DNA from: a virus
Direction: 5' to 3' (one strand)
DNA length: 36,927 nucleotides
IMG/VR virus record: IMGVR_UViG_3300037160_000014
Location: 1-36,927 of that record
Position 1 is the stretch's first letter, and each line of letters begins with the position of its first letter. Made by a program: the position numbers and the translations under genes. Below, piece by piece: positions 1 through 6,991 of the stretch. The notes under the pieces were generated by a model, which saw only the letters and a list, made by a program, of their open reading frames with translations, had not been told where the DNA came from and did no database searches.

Positions 1-1
1 G

Positions 2-460
2 GTACAATATGCACTCGGAATCTCACAAAGCGAAGCCGCGTGGCTATCCGCACCGAATCGTTTGTTGCCTGAGATATATGGCTTTGCGAAAAAGATGCTT
101 GACCCTAAATTCGACAGCGACGGATTCAACAGCGACGGATTCAACAGAGCTGGATTCAACAGAGCCGGACTCGACAGCGACGGATTCGACAGCGACGGAT
201 TCGACAGCGACGGATTCAACAGAGCCGGATTCAACAGAGCCGGATTCAACAGAGCCGGATTCAACAGAGCCGGACTCAACAGAGCCGGATTCGACAGCGA
301 CGGATTCAACAGAGCTGGATTCAACAGAGCCGGACTCGACAGCGACGGATTCAACAGAGCCGGATTCAACAGAGCCGGATTCAACAGAGCCGGATTCGAC
401 AGCGACGGATTCAACAGAGCTGGATTCAACAGAGCCGGAGAAAGGTTACCACTTCTTTAA
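2..460 (+). CDS. 3' end of a gene with C-terminal tandem pentapeptide repeats (5' truncated by window)
   Basis: The second frame is open from the first base to the TAA at 458-460, so the gene starts upstream of the window. The first ~36 residues look like ordinary folded protein (AAWLSAPNRLLPEIYGFAKK). Then follow 22 copies of a five-residue unit of the form [DN][SR][DA]-G-[FL], alternating DSDGF and NRAGF, and a short tail ending RLPLL. Similar repeats of Asp/Asn-Gly-Phe/Tyr type are known in phage proteins as flexible low-complexity tails; the function is not known. The other frames across the repeat are also open because a 15-nt unit has no stop in any frame. I prefer this frame because the sequence before the repeat reads as plausible protein here. 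No homologue recognised. Confidence 0.65.
   Translation, partial: VQYALGISQSEAAWLSAPNRLLPEIYGFAKKMLDPKFDSDGFNSDGFNRAGFNRAGLDSDGFDSDGFDSDGFNRAGFNRAGFNRAGFNRAGLNRAGFDSDGFNRAGFNRAGLDSDGFNRAGFNRAGFNRAGFDSDGFNRAGFNRAGERLPLL
113..442 (+). repeat. 15-bp tandem repeat, 22 units of two types
   Basis: Twenty-two perfect-length 15-bp units. Type A is GACAGCGACGGATTC and type B is AACAGAGCCGGATTC, with minor T/C variants. The order is A, hybrid (AACAGCGAC start), B, B, A, A, A, B x5, A, B, B, A, B, B, B, A, B, B. The block A-B(CTGG)-B(GGACTC)-A recurs, so there is higher-order structure. The unit length keeps the reading frame, and all units sit inside the coding sequence of the preceding gene. Confidence 0.95.
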
Positions 461-545
461 CCCCATGCCAGAGAAAAAGAACGCTCTTCAAACCGCAATC
501 CTTAGCCTTGAGCACGAGAATACGATAATTCACATTAATAACAAC

Positions 546-2030
546 ATGGAATCTAATTCACACACAAAGGAAGCTGAGATAGAATTGAAGCCGTGCCCAT
601 TTTGCGGCGCGAAGCCGGCAGTAAATCCGAAACCTATCGGAGATGGAACACACGAAAGGACACCAATGCAAATTAACAACGAGAACCTAAAGCAAGGAAG
701 CCGCGTAGCAGTAATTGGAACCATAAGTCATATTAATAGCGACGGTACTGCGTTTATCAGCTTTGAAGGCAACCGCACTCCGGCAATCTATATGGATATA
801 AATGATGCGAACTTAACCTCCCTCCCCCCATCCCCGGAGCCGCGATGTGAGCACCTTAATCCTCTTACTGGTGAAGACAACGAAGGTATAGTTAGACCCT
901 CTGGGGTTTGTAAGACGTGCGAATCTCTTGCCGTCTTCGCTAAGAGCATGGAGCCGTCCCGCGAGGGCAAGAGCTTCGTGGAGCTATTCGGGGAAAACGG
1001 TGAAGGGTGGACGGTTATGCCGGGGAGAAAATGGCGGGTTAGTATGGACAGTCCCGAATACTATCTCTCGGCTGGTATCTACGAAGAATCTGAAAAAACG
1101 ACTTTTCGCAAATGCGGCCAAGACAACGCTCTGTCAGGACTTGACCTAATGACAGACGGTAAGTCTGAGAACGGTGCTCTATCTTGGTACGCACCGCTTG
1201 CGCTGCTCACTCTCGTTTCCGAACCCCATCCATCCGAGCCAACGCCCGAAGCAGAAGAGTCTGGCGAAGGAACTATGAATCCGTGGCTTATAGTGCAGAA
1301 ACTTGATGGCGTTAATTACAAAGAGGTTAGACGCTTCAAGGGCGATAGGGCACAATTCGGAGTGGGTAGAAATTTCACCGGGCTTGCAATGCACCATCCT
1401 GAGCTATTTCGAGGGGTAAACGTGAACGGAATTCGCGTAACGCTCGACGGTATAGTAATATCAGTCGCTGACCCCAAAGACCAATCTTTCGAGCCAACGC
1501 CCGAAGCGATAGACGACGATGAGCCTGAAATAATAAGTGATAGAGAGTGGCATGAAACCCGACCAACGCCCGAAGTTGCGCCGGTGACGGAAGTGCCGCT
1601 TACGGTACGAGAGGAGTTCTTTAAGCAATTAGATATTACGGCTGCTGGCAAAACCGACTCTTTTGATTCTTTCACAAAATGCGTTGGCATGTTCGACGCC
1701 CTGTTACGCGACAAGGCCGAACTCGAAAAGCGGCTCTCGGTTGCTCAGTCAACCGACGAACGATTTCATAAGCTCGAAGAAGCCAACGCCAAGATCGAAG
1801 CAGAAACGGATTATCGTTATTTGACTCGCTGCGGCTGGCGGGAGGAGGATGGATTTTTTGAACACAAAAACGCCGAAATAACCACACCAGATCACGCGGT
1901 GCGAATTCAATATGAGTGGGTCATCGAATCTCAATCAGCAGAGATAGCACGGCTTACGGCGCATCGAGCTTTCCCGTTCGCTTCTCAGCGAGATCGAGCG
2001 GAATGCCGCCAAAAAAATAAATTAAAATAA
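546..2030 (+). CDS. modular Lar/Ea22-like phage protein
   Basis: With the ATG at 546 the protein has 494 residues. It opens with a Lar-type zinc-ribbon signature (ELKPCPFCGAKPAV, residues ~16-29), as in restriction-alleviation proteins. A small beta module follows (QGSRVAVIGTISH) and a Cys-containing segment (RCEHLNP ... CKTCES). Pro/Thr/Glu linkers (SEPTPEAEE, FEPTPEAID, RPTPEVAPV) separate further modules. The C-terminus contains a coiled coil and a WREEDGFFEH ... AVRIQYEWVIE segment resembling the tails of Ea22-type accessory proteins. An in-frame ATG at 468 is an alternative start; the frame is also open through the upstream repeat, which I regard as accidental. The role is probably accessory (host takeover or anti-restriction), inferred only from the Lar-like start. 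Confidence 0.6.
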   Translation: MESNSHTKEAEIELKPCPFCGAKPAVNPKPIGDGTHERTPMQINNENLKQGSRVAVIGTISHINSDGTAFISFEGNRTPAIYMDINDANLTSLPPSPEPRCEHLNPLTGEDNEGIVRPSGVCKTCESLAVFAKSMEPSREGKSFVELFGENGEGWTVMPGRKWRVSMDSPEYYLSAGIYEESEKTTFRKCGQDNALSGLDLMTDGKSENGALSWYAPLALLTLVSEPHPSEPTPEAEESGEGTMNPWLIVQKLDGVNYKEVRRFKGDRAQFGVGRNFTGLAMHHPELFRGVNVNGIRVTLDGIVISVADPKDQSFEPTPEAIDDDEPEIISDREWHETRPTPEVAPVTEVPLTVREEFFKQLDITAAGKTDSFDSFTKCVGMFDALLRDKAELEKRLSVAQSTDERFHKLEEANAKIEAETDYRYLTRCGWREEDGFFEHKNAEITTPDHAVRIQYEWVIESQSAEIARLTAHRAFPFASQRDRAECRQKNKLK

Positions 2031-2043
2031 TTTACCAAAACAC

Positions 2044-2074
2044 TTGACTTTCATCTTTTTATTTCGTATATTTG
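2044..2074 (+). promoter_or_regulatory. strong promoter for the early operon
   Basis: TTGACT at 2044-2049, a 17-nt spacer, then TATATT at 2067-2072: five of six matches to each sigma70 hexamer at the ideal distance. The same bases also read TATATTTG (2067-2074) with TTG 20 nt upstream, which is the Bacteroidota vegetative pattern (TTTG-N19-21-TAnnTTTG). Transcription would start near 2080, ahead of the genes from 2126 on. Confidence 0.65.
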
Positions 2075-2125
2075 TATAACCTTAGGCAATTAAGCTTTTG
2101 GGAATCAAGAAAATACGACATCGGT

Positions 2126-2239
2126 ATGTTCGATGAACAGATCAAAGAGTGGTGGCCTAATCCGCATATTATTACTAACCTATCTGAAATGACTGACGTA
2201 GTATTATCGGAGTTTTCCAAATCTATAATCAGAGCTTAG
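2126..2239 (+). CDS. small ORF, 37 aa, first after the promoter
   Basis: ATG at 2126, TAG at 2237-2239. The peptide begins MFDEQIKEWWPNPH and is acidic with paired tryptophans. It lies about 45 nt after the predicted transcription start, and a hairpin (2246-2285) follows directly. It could be a small early protein or a leader peptide. There is no obvious Shine-Dalgarno sequence. No homologue recognised; the position after a strong promoter is the main support. Confidence 0.4.
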   Translation: MFDEQIKEWWPNPHIITNLSEMTDVVLSEFSKSIIRA

Positions 2240-2245
2240 GGGATT

Positions 2246-2285
2246 CCGGCCTGTCGGGTTTTGTATCTTCTTGACGGCAGGCCGG
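2246..2285 (+). other. hairpin after the leader ORF
   Basis: CCGGCCTG at 2246-2253 pairs perfectly with CAGGCCGG at 2278-2285 (8 bp, 24-nt loop). It lies between the 37-aa ORF and the next gene and has no U-run after it, so it is not a classic terminator. It could be a processing or attenuation element in the early transcript. Confidence 0.4.
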
Positions 2286-2302
2286 ATGAACCTATTAAAT
2301 TT

Positions 2303-2491
2303 ATGAACGATCTAAGCATAACAGAATTAATCTCAATGGGTCGAGCACTCAAAGTATGCAGGCATTTCCCTGACGGCAAGCCGATATTCAGGTGTGGCCC
2401 ATACGCCGGGACGAACATAATGGAGGCTCTGGCGCAAGCGAGCGCACTCTACGAGAAGAATCTGACGGTAGCCGCAATCCCAAAAATATGA
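2303..2491 (+). CDS. small hypothetical protein
   Basis: Starting at ATG 2303 the product is 62 aa (MNDLSITELISMGRALKVCR...). A TTG at 2261 would add 14 residues, but it lies inside the hairpin at 2246-2285. The stop overlaps the next gene's start as ATGA (2488-2491), so the two are probably translationally coupled. The sequence looks globular, with one central Cys-rich stretch (FRCGPYAGTNIMEALAQA). No family recognised. Confidence 0.55.
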   Translation: MNDLSITELISMGRALKVCRHFPDGKPIFRCGPYAGTNIMEALAQASALYEKNLTVAAIPKI

Positions 2492-2739
2492 CAATATCAA
2501 AACTAACGAGAACCTACAAGTATCTGACTGAGCAGCAGTCCGAGTGGATGAAGGCGCGAGCGATAGAATTATACGGCACGATGGAGAAGGCCGCTCGTGC
2601 TGCCGACATGACGAATATCAGCTTTTATAATAACATCATGGGTCGGCACAGCCCGTCTGTTCTTAACGTAAATAAGATTTGTGCCGCGCTAAAAATCAAA
2701 CGCTTTCCATCACACGGAGAGCCAATCGAATTAGAATGA
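2488..2739 (+). CDS. small helix-turn-helix protein
   Basis: An 83-aa protein starting at the ATG that overlaps the upstream stop (ATGA). The centre (IELYGTMEKAARAADMTNIS, then FYNNIMGRHSPSVLNVNKICAALKI) has the pattern of an XRE/Cro-like or MerR-like helix-turn-helix: a helix, a turn at 'AADMTN', a second helix, then a helix resembling the 'L.KICAAL' helix of Cro-like folds. It may regulate early transcription. The in-frame extension back to 2392 overlaps the previous gene and is not needed. The fold is inferred by eye only. Confidence 0.55.
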   Translation: MTISKLTRTYKYLTEQQSEWMKARAIELYGTMEKAARAADMTNISFYNNIMGRHSPSVLNVNKICAALKIKRFPSHGEPIELE

Positions 2740-2972
2740 CAAGTTCATACGCATCCGAGATCGAGCAGGACGAGCGCGCTAAGTGGTCGCCGGATGAGCT
2801 TGCCGCATACGAAGCAAGCCTTACCGATGGTGGCAAGCGGAATTTTAACGATTGCGCCGGGTTCGGATGCGTCTGGTGCGACGGCAAAGGCTCGCTAAAC
2901 ATGACCGAGCAAGAATTTTTTAAGCACGAGTCCGCCAGAGCGACGGATGAGGGCTTGGAGCTATTATACTAA
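2736..2972 (+). CDS. small Cys-rich hypothetical protein
   Basis: A 78-aa acidic protein beginning MTSSYASEIEQDERAKW at the ATG overlapping the HTH gene's stop (ATGA at 2736-2739). A CAGFGCVWCDGKG segment near residue 40 gives a C-x4-C-x2-C cluster that could bind a metal. No family recognised. A 37-nt gap follows before the SSB-like gene. Confidence 0.55.
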   Translation: MTSSYASEIEQDERAKWSPDELAAYEASLTDGGKRNFNDCAGFGCVWCDGKGSLNMTEQEFFKHESARATDEGLELLY

Positions 2973-3009
2973 ATTTTTAGAATCATTAAACAAGTAAGGA
3001 AAACAAATT

Positions 3010-3756
3010 TTGTCATTAAGCAACAACACTGAGTCTCAGAATCCAGCTACGAAGTTTATATCGTGGAGCGGATCGAAGGGCTACTTTCAGTATTTCGATA
3101 AGTCGTTAGGCGAGAAAGGCGAGCGGGTGGCTATTGATTTGCCATTCCAGTTTATCGTACTCGATACTCTCTCGACGATCAAAGGCTTTAACAAAGCAGA
3201 CAAGGCAAGCTTCTGGTCGAATGAGGTAAAAGACTTGCGAACAGATGTACTTACTGTCAGGCTAAAGCGTAATGTAGTTGCGAGTGGCCTATACCAGGAG
3301 ATCAAAGATTCTATCAAGAGTCGGGGAGCCAAGTTCTGTCAGTCGGTCTATGCTTGCGTTCGTGAAGGCGAAGAGCTAAAGATCGTAAATCTGCAATTCA
3401 CTGGCGCGGCCCTATCTTCATGGATAGAGTTCTGTAATAAGAACAAAGTCTATGGCGCGGCTATCAAAGTTGACCAATCCATGAAGGGCGAGAATGGTGG
3501 AATCACATATCAGATTCCAGTATTCAGAATCATTCCGATCAATCCGAATACGCTTGAGACGGCAATCGAATTAGACAAGCAGGTGCAGGAGCATTTGAAG
3601 ATATACTTCAATCGCTCTAAAGATGAAGTGGCCACGATACACGCGGCGGAAGTTGCGGACGGTAAGCATGAGCCGGAAGATGATTACGAACAACGTGATG
3701 ACCCGAACGACGCTCTGGCTCTGACGACTGAACCTGTCTCGGATTTGCCCTTCTGA
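3010..3756 (+). CDS. single-stranded DNA-binding-like protein
   Basis: A 248-aa protein starting at TTG 3010, with AAGGAAAA about 10 nt upstream. The body is beta-rich (FISWSGSKGYFQYFDK, IDLPFQFIVLD, KIVNLQFTGAALSSWIEF), and the C-terminal ~30 residues are acidic and disordered, ending DLPF. An acidic tail ending in [D]-[IL]-P-F is the hallmark used by SSB proteins to recruit replication and repair partners. Together with its place at the head of the replication genes this suggests an ssDNA-binding role. I cannot assign an OB-fold with certainty from sequence alone. Confidence 0.55.
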   Translation: MSLSNNTESQNPATKFISWSGSKGYFQYFDKSLGEKGERVAIDLPFQFIVLDTLSTIKGFNKADKASFWSNEVKDLRTDVLTVRLKRNVVASGLYQEIKDSIKSRGAKFCQSVYACVREGEELKIVNLQFTGAALSSWIEFCNKNKVYGAAIKVDQSMKGENGGITYQIPVFRIIPINPNTLETAIELDKQVQEHLKIYFNRSKDEVATIHAAEVADGKHEPEDDYEQRDDPNDALALTTEPVSDLPF

Positions 3757-4181
3757 TGTATGCACTATTCACTCGCTCGCTAACTGGATTTGTTCCCGCC
3801 GATGAAGAAGCGGGGAAGCTATTCAAGCGAGTATCGTTAGGAGAGATCGTATCACTGGAAGGCAGGCAGCCGCGCAACTTAAAATGGCATCGTAAGTATT
3901 GGGTGCTAATCGGTGTTATTCAGGATAATATCTCAGGGGTGCGGAGTAAAGAAGATATATCCGATGCTATCAAGATCGGCATAGGGCATACACGGAAGAT
4001 CGTTATGAAGCGAGGGACATACGAAATTCCAAAGAGCATATCCTTCGCAAAAATGTCACAGTCCGAATGGGAAGTATTTTGGGACTTAGCAATTAAATTC
4101 GTATGCAGCGAGATTCTTCCCGGCATGGACAATGACGTATTAACTCAACAGGTATTAGAACTAACTGAATTCAATCCTTAA
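3756..4181 (+). CDS. DUF1367-like phage protein
   Basis: A 141-aa protein whose ATG shares a base with the previous stop (TGATG). The segment RQPRNLKWHRKYWVLIGVI (residues ~37-55), and later YEIPKSISFAKMSQSEWEVFWD, match the pattern of DUF1367 proteins, which sit among recombination and nin-region genes of lambdoid phages and have no settled function. Being next to an SSB-like gene and a Gp157-like gene is typical. Full length for the family. Confidence 0.6.
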   Translation: MYALFTRSLTGFVPADEEAGKLFKRVSLGEIVSLEGRQPRNLKWHRKYWVLIGVIQDNISGVRSKEDISDAIKIGIGHTRKIVMKRGTYEIPKSISFAKMSQSEWEVFWDLAIKFVCSEILPGMDNDVLTQQVLELTEFNP

Positions 4182-4187
4182 TTTATT

Positions 4188-4427
4188 ATGACAGACGCAC
4201 CAGAGACGACATCAGCAGAGAGGCTAAAGCGCACACGAACAGTTAAGCCACAGGGCGAGCTTACGCAACTCGAAACGAAGCTTGACGCCTTGAAAGCGAG
4301 CCGCGCTACCTTGCAACCGAAGCACCAGGAGCTAACCGATAAGCTTGGTAAGCTCGACAAAGATATAGCTGAAACGCAGATCGCTATGCAAGAAGCATTC
4401 GCCAAGAAGATGGCAACGATAGGATAG
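4188..4427 (+). CDS. small coiled-coil protein
   Basis: A 79-aa protein (ATG 4188). After a Ser/Thr-rich start it is almost entirely a heptad-like helix (LTQLETKLDALKASRATLQ, then KLGKLDKDIAETQIAMQEAF), so probably a dimeric coiled coil. No family recognised. It lies 6 nt after the DUF1367-like gene, in the same operon. Confidence 0.6.
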   Translation: MTDAPETTSAERLKRTRTVKPQGELTQLETKLDALKASRATLQPKHQELTDKLGKLDKDIAETQIAMQEAFAKKMATIG

Positions 4428-4473
4428 GTTTTTCACCGTGACTCTTCGCGTCTCACTGAACAGGGCGAGAACA

Positions 4474-4519
4474 GCCGCGTCGGGCGATTCCGACAAAATA
4501 CCCGGCGCGGCACTAATTT
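4474..4519 (+). terminator. GC-rich hairpin with short U-run (possible attenuator)
   Basis: In the 94-nt gap 4428-4521, GCCGCG (4474-4479) pairs with CGCGGC (4506-4511), followed by ACTAATTTTT. A smaller inner stem GTCGG/CCGAC is also possible. The hairpin ends directly before the next ATG (4522), so it could be a weak terminator or mask translation. The stem is short and the loop long. Confidence 0.35.
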
Positions 4520-4521
4520 TT

Positions 4522-4779
4522 ATGAAACTATCACACGTTAAAGTAGGGGTCAGGGTAAGGTCGCTTGTTGGTTTTTACCAGCTGCCTAAAGGCAGCGTTG
4601 GTGTGATCGACGAAGATTATGGCTCCGGTGTGATGGTCAAATGGGATGGCATAAACATTCGTGATGGCTTTGACAAAGAGACAGAGCTTGATTTTTTAGA
4701 AGCAATTAACCCGCCGCTCGACTGGCGCAAGAAGCACGGCCTGATAGTCGAAGAGGCAGAATACGAGGAGATAGCGTAA
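4522..4779 (+). CDS. small SH3-like (KOW-like) hypothetical protein
   Basis: An 85-aa protein from the ATG at 4522; a GTG-initiated extension to 4438 would run through the GC-rich hairpin and is unlikely. The sequence KVGVRVRSLVGFYQLPKGSV followed by GVIDEDYGSGVMVKWDG is the alternating pattern of a small SH3/KOW-type beta barrel. The C-terminus is acidic. No named family. It overlaps the next gene as TAATG. Confidence 0.55.
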   Translation: MKLSHVKVGVRVRSLVGFYQLPKGSVGVIDEDYGSGVMVKWDGINIRDGFDKETELDFLEAINPPLDWRKKHGLIVEEAEYEEIA

Positions 4780-5006
4780 TGGACTTAGCGATGGCGAAGC
4801 TTTGCGGCGATAAGATAGTGGAAGTAAGAGATACTGAGGGTAAGATCGTAGTTATGGGTCGGGTTACTGGCCTTGTCGATGAACCTGCGCTTGTTTTGAA
4901 GTATCTGAATGGACAGGTTGGTGAGCATGTAATAAGTCAGTGCGAGGTCATACCGTTAGCTGATGATGTTGTTGACTATCTAACTAAGAGAAAGGGCATA
5001 CAGTAA
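4779..5006 (+). CDS. small hypothetical beta-rich protein
   Basis: A 75-aa protein whose ATG is inside the upstream stop (TAATG) and whose own stop overlaps the next start in the same way. It is rich in beta-prone stretches (DKIVEVRDTEGKIVVMGRVT, VISQCEVIPLADDVVDYL). No family recognised. The tight coupling on both sides supports that it is translated. Confidence 0.55.
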   Translation: MDLAMAKLCGDKIVEVRDTEGKIVVMGRVTGLVDEPALVLKYLNGQVGEHVISQCEVIPLADDVVDYLTKRKGIQ

Positions 5007-5491
5007 TGTTGCTGCACGAAATACCAAGTGAGATCGACAAGCTTTTAGACGAGTACAACTCAGACGGCATTAGCGACGACAGGCGCGAACAGATAGAGTT
5101 CGAGCTTGAAGCGTTGGAGCACATGAAGGGCGGTAAGCTGGACTGGCTTGCAGATAAGCGAGCCTCAGAGCTTAATGATGCCGCCACAATCAAAGCAGAG
5201 GAGGATCGGCTGTACGACCGACGCAAGGCCAAAGAGAATAATGCCGACAGGCTGAAACGCTTCACGGACTTTATGCTTGGCGGCGAGAATCTAAGGACTC
5301 CGATGCACACGTATTTTTATCGAGCTACACAGTCCGCTAATATACTGGCAGAAGATTTGATACCAGAAGAATTTATCACTATCATAACCGAGCGCAAGAT
5401 AGACCGCGCCGGAATATTAAAACGGTTGAAAGCCGGGGAAGAAATTTCAGGCGCAGAGCTTCATGTTAATACAAGCTTGATTATAAAGTAA
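5006..5491 (+). CDS. Siphovirus Gp157-like protein
   Basis: A 161-aa protein with the features of the Gp157 family (PF05565): IEFELEALEHMKGGKLDWLA near residue 30, a charged helix with KAEEDRLYDRRKAKENNADR, then a C-terminal beta part ending ILKRLKAGEEISGAELHV. Family members lie in early and recombination operons of siphoviruses; the Streptococcus thermophilus member was linked to phage resistance, but the mechanism is unclear. Length fits the family. TAATG overlaps on both sides. Confidence 0.8.
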   Translation: MLLHEIPSEIDKLLDEYNSDGISDDRREQIEFELEALEHMKGGKLDWLADKRASELNDAATIKAEEDRLYDRRKAKENNADRLKRFTDFMLGGENLRTPMHTYFYRATQSANILAEDLIPEEFITIITERKIDRAGILKRLKAGEEISGAELHVNTSLIIK

Positions 5492-5814
5492 TGGAACCAA
5501 CTCTATTCGACGCAGTCGCCGCTAACGATGCTAAAGAGCTTGGTAAAAGCTCTGCTGCTGGCGTGAGTTATCGCATGGGTATATTAGCCGAAGCGCAGGA
5601 GATCGCTCGTGACCTTGGTCGGCGTATGGGACACTGTTGCGCCGATCAGGTTTATTTCATGCTCGATGCTCGCGGTCGAGACATAAAATTATTAGGCAAT
5701 GGCGCTGGCAGTATATTCGCTGGCAAAGAATGGGAGTTCTCTGGCGAATGGATTAAGAGCACTCGAATAACAAATCATGGTCGCATGATTAGAGTCTGGA
5801 AGTTTGTAGGTTAG
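5491..5814 (+). CDS. small hypothetical phage protein
   Basis: A 107-aa protein, ATG overlapping the Gp157-like stop (TAATGG). An Ala/Arg-rich helix (ILAEAQEIARDLGRRMGHCC) leads into a short segment ending HGRMIRVWKFVG, a C-terminal pattern common in small proteins of early phage operons. It may bind DNA, but I see no decisive motif. It is the last gene before the tRNA-like locus. Confidence 0.55.
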   Translation: MEPTLFDAVAANDAKELGKSSAAGVSYRMGILAEAQEIARDLGRRMGHCCADQVYFMLDARGRDIKLLGNGAGSIFAGKEWEFSGEWIKSTRITNHGRMIRVWKFVG

Positions 5815-5821
5815 TATCGTT

Positions 5822-5958
5822 GGGACAGTAAGCTCACAGTGGGGACGAGCGCACCGCGTCGCATGAAGGGGAGGTTGCCTGGCGCAATAATTCCAATCCT
5901 TCTCGTTTAGCGAATGATAAACCGGTGAGGGCCATAGGTTCAAATCCTATCTGTTCCA
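5822..5958 (+). tRNA. tRNA-like cloverleaf with a 66-nt structured anticodon loop
   Basis: A complete cloverleaf can be drawn. Acceptor GGGACAG (5822-5828) pairs with CTGTTCC (5951-5957, one G-U). TAA joins to D stem GCTC/GAGC (5832-5835/5847-5850) with an 11-nt loop containing GGGG. G5851 precedes anticodon stem CACCG/CGGTG (5852-5856/5923-5927). The variable segment is AGGGCC, and the T arm is ATAGG-TTCAAAT-CCTAT (5934-5950), with a consensus T loop and discriminator A5958. CCA is not encoded. Instead of 7 nt, the anticodon loop has 66 nt (5857-5922) that fold into two hairpins: 5865-5902 (GAAGG/CCTTC, GGA/TCC, GTTGC/GCAAT) and 5905-5922 (GTTTA/TAAAC), the latter abutting the anticodon stem. 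No anticodon can be assigned. It could be a tRNA with a small intron, a remodelled tRNA-like RNA, or a decayed gene. The next ATG lies 4 nt downstream. Confidence 0.7.
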
Positions 5959-5961
5959 CAA

Positions 5962-6258
5962 ATGGCAAAGAAGCAAATAGAAGTAGCAAGCGAGGGCATT
6001 CATCACATGGACGATGCTCAGTTGCAATGGGTCGAATTCAAGAATGAATGGAGTGATTGGCTGGCAGAGCGGCGGCTGAAAAAGAACCCAGTCACCGATG
6101 CCGCCGCCAAGAGACAGCTTGTTTTCTTGCGCTCGCAACCAGACCCTATCGCTGTTATTAGTCAGTCGATCATGTGCGGGTACACGGGTTTATTTCCTAC
6201 TAAAAATAAAGGACAAGCACTTGCAGGATTTAGAAGTGAGCATCCAGAGTCTTTCTGA
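5962..6258 (+). CDS. small replication-module protein (C-terminal domain of phage replication proteins)
   Basis: A 98-aa protein. The segment EFKNEWSDWLAERRLKKNPV, then TDAAAKRQLVFLRSQ and AVISQSIMCGYTGLFP, matches the small domain usually found at the C-terminus of phage replication-initiation proteins (pattern W..W...r...k...t..a...ql..l......a...i..si..gw.GlfP). Here it stands alone directly before a DnaC-like gene, so it probably helps load the helicase. The start is 4 nt after the tRNA-like RNA; its 3' end overlaps the next gene by 38 nt. Confidence 0.65.
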   Translation: MAKKQIEVASEGIHHMDDAQLQWVEFKNEWSDWLAERRLKKNPVTDAAAKRQLVFLRSQPDPIAVISQSIMCGYTGLFPTKNKGQALAGFRSEHPESF

Positions 6259-6991
6259 CGAGCGAATAGGTAAGCTCGTCGAGGTCGATGCTAACATAGC
6301 AGAAGTAATCTGCCATGTATGCCAGACTAATCCCGCCCGTGCATTAGTAATAATGGGTCATACGATGATGGGTACATGCGATAATTGTCAGCGAATACAG
6401 GCTGAGGCCGAGTCGAAGATATTAGCCGAACAAGCCGAGCGTGAGAGATTAGCTAAGATACGTGTGCGATTTGAAGCAGTCAAAGCGAATGTGCCGGAAA
6501 GCTTTCGAGGAACGTTTGATATATCAAAAGTCAAACCCGAAGCCAAAGTTCCGGCTGAGAAAGTATTAGCATGGACTTACGGAGCGATGGGTATAATAGC
6601 TCACGGCGCAACAGGTAAGAGCAAGACTTGGTCGCTGTACGAATTAGTCGGGCGTGAGATCGAGGCCGGGAGATCAGCTAAGTGTATCACTGCTTTCTTC
6701 TTTACTACTGAGCTGTCGAAAGCTCAGGGTGAATTCAAAGTAGCAGAGTACATCGACACACTTACTAAGCCGGATATATTATTCTTTGACGATTTAGGCC
6801 AAGTCAAATTCAGCGAGCAGGCCGAGGCCGCATTCATGGCTATCATAGATGCGCGAGCATCGAAGCGAAAGCCGACGTTGATAAGCACAAATTACGTTGG
6901 TGAATCACTAATAGCAAGATTCCAAGTTGAGCGCGGGGAGCCAGTAGTCCGGCGCATCAGAGAATTTTGCACGAACATTTACTTCCCATGA
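6221..6991 (+). CDS. DnaC-like helicase loader ATPase
   Basis: I chose TTG 6221 because AAAGGA (6209-6214) lies 6 nt upstream; the longer open frame to 6098 would overlap the previous gene. The 256-aa protein has a zinc-ribbon-like C-x2-C ... C-x2-C (C31, C34, C53, C56), then a coiled linker and an AAA+ core as in DnaC/IstB-type loaders. The P-loop is GATGKSKT (G129-T136), with Ser where Gly is usual before Lys. Walker B is DILFFDDLG (D190-D191), and a sensor segment PTLISTNY follows. It would bring the replicative helicase to the phage origin. Coupled to the next gene by ATGA. Confidence 0.8.
   Translation: MQDLEVSIQSLSDERIGKLVEVDANIAEVICHVCQTNPARALVIMGHTMMGTCDNCQRIQAEAESKILAEQAERERLAKIRVRFEAVKANVPESFRGTFDISKVKPEAKVPAEKVLAWTYGAMGIIAHGATGKSKTWSLYELVGREIEAGRSAKCITAFFFTTELSKAQGEFKVAEYIDTLTKPDILFFDDLGQVKFSEQAEAAFMAIIDARASKRKPTLISTNYVGESLIARFQVERGEPVVRRIREFCTNIYFP

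Noticed and set aside
9-2030. A single 673-aa ORF running through the repeat region (DSTEP repeats)
   Set aside because: The 15-bp units have no stop in any frame, so an open frame there is trivial. The frame ending at 460 reads as plausible protein before the repeat, and a Lar-like start is found at 546.
5934-5958. Phage attP core identical to a host tRNA 3' end
   Set aside because: The pairing 5' acceptor, D arm and anticodon stem show a whole tRNA-like gene, and no integrase is in the window. It cannot be wholly excluded without host sequence.
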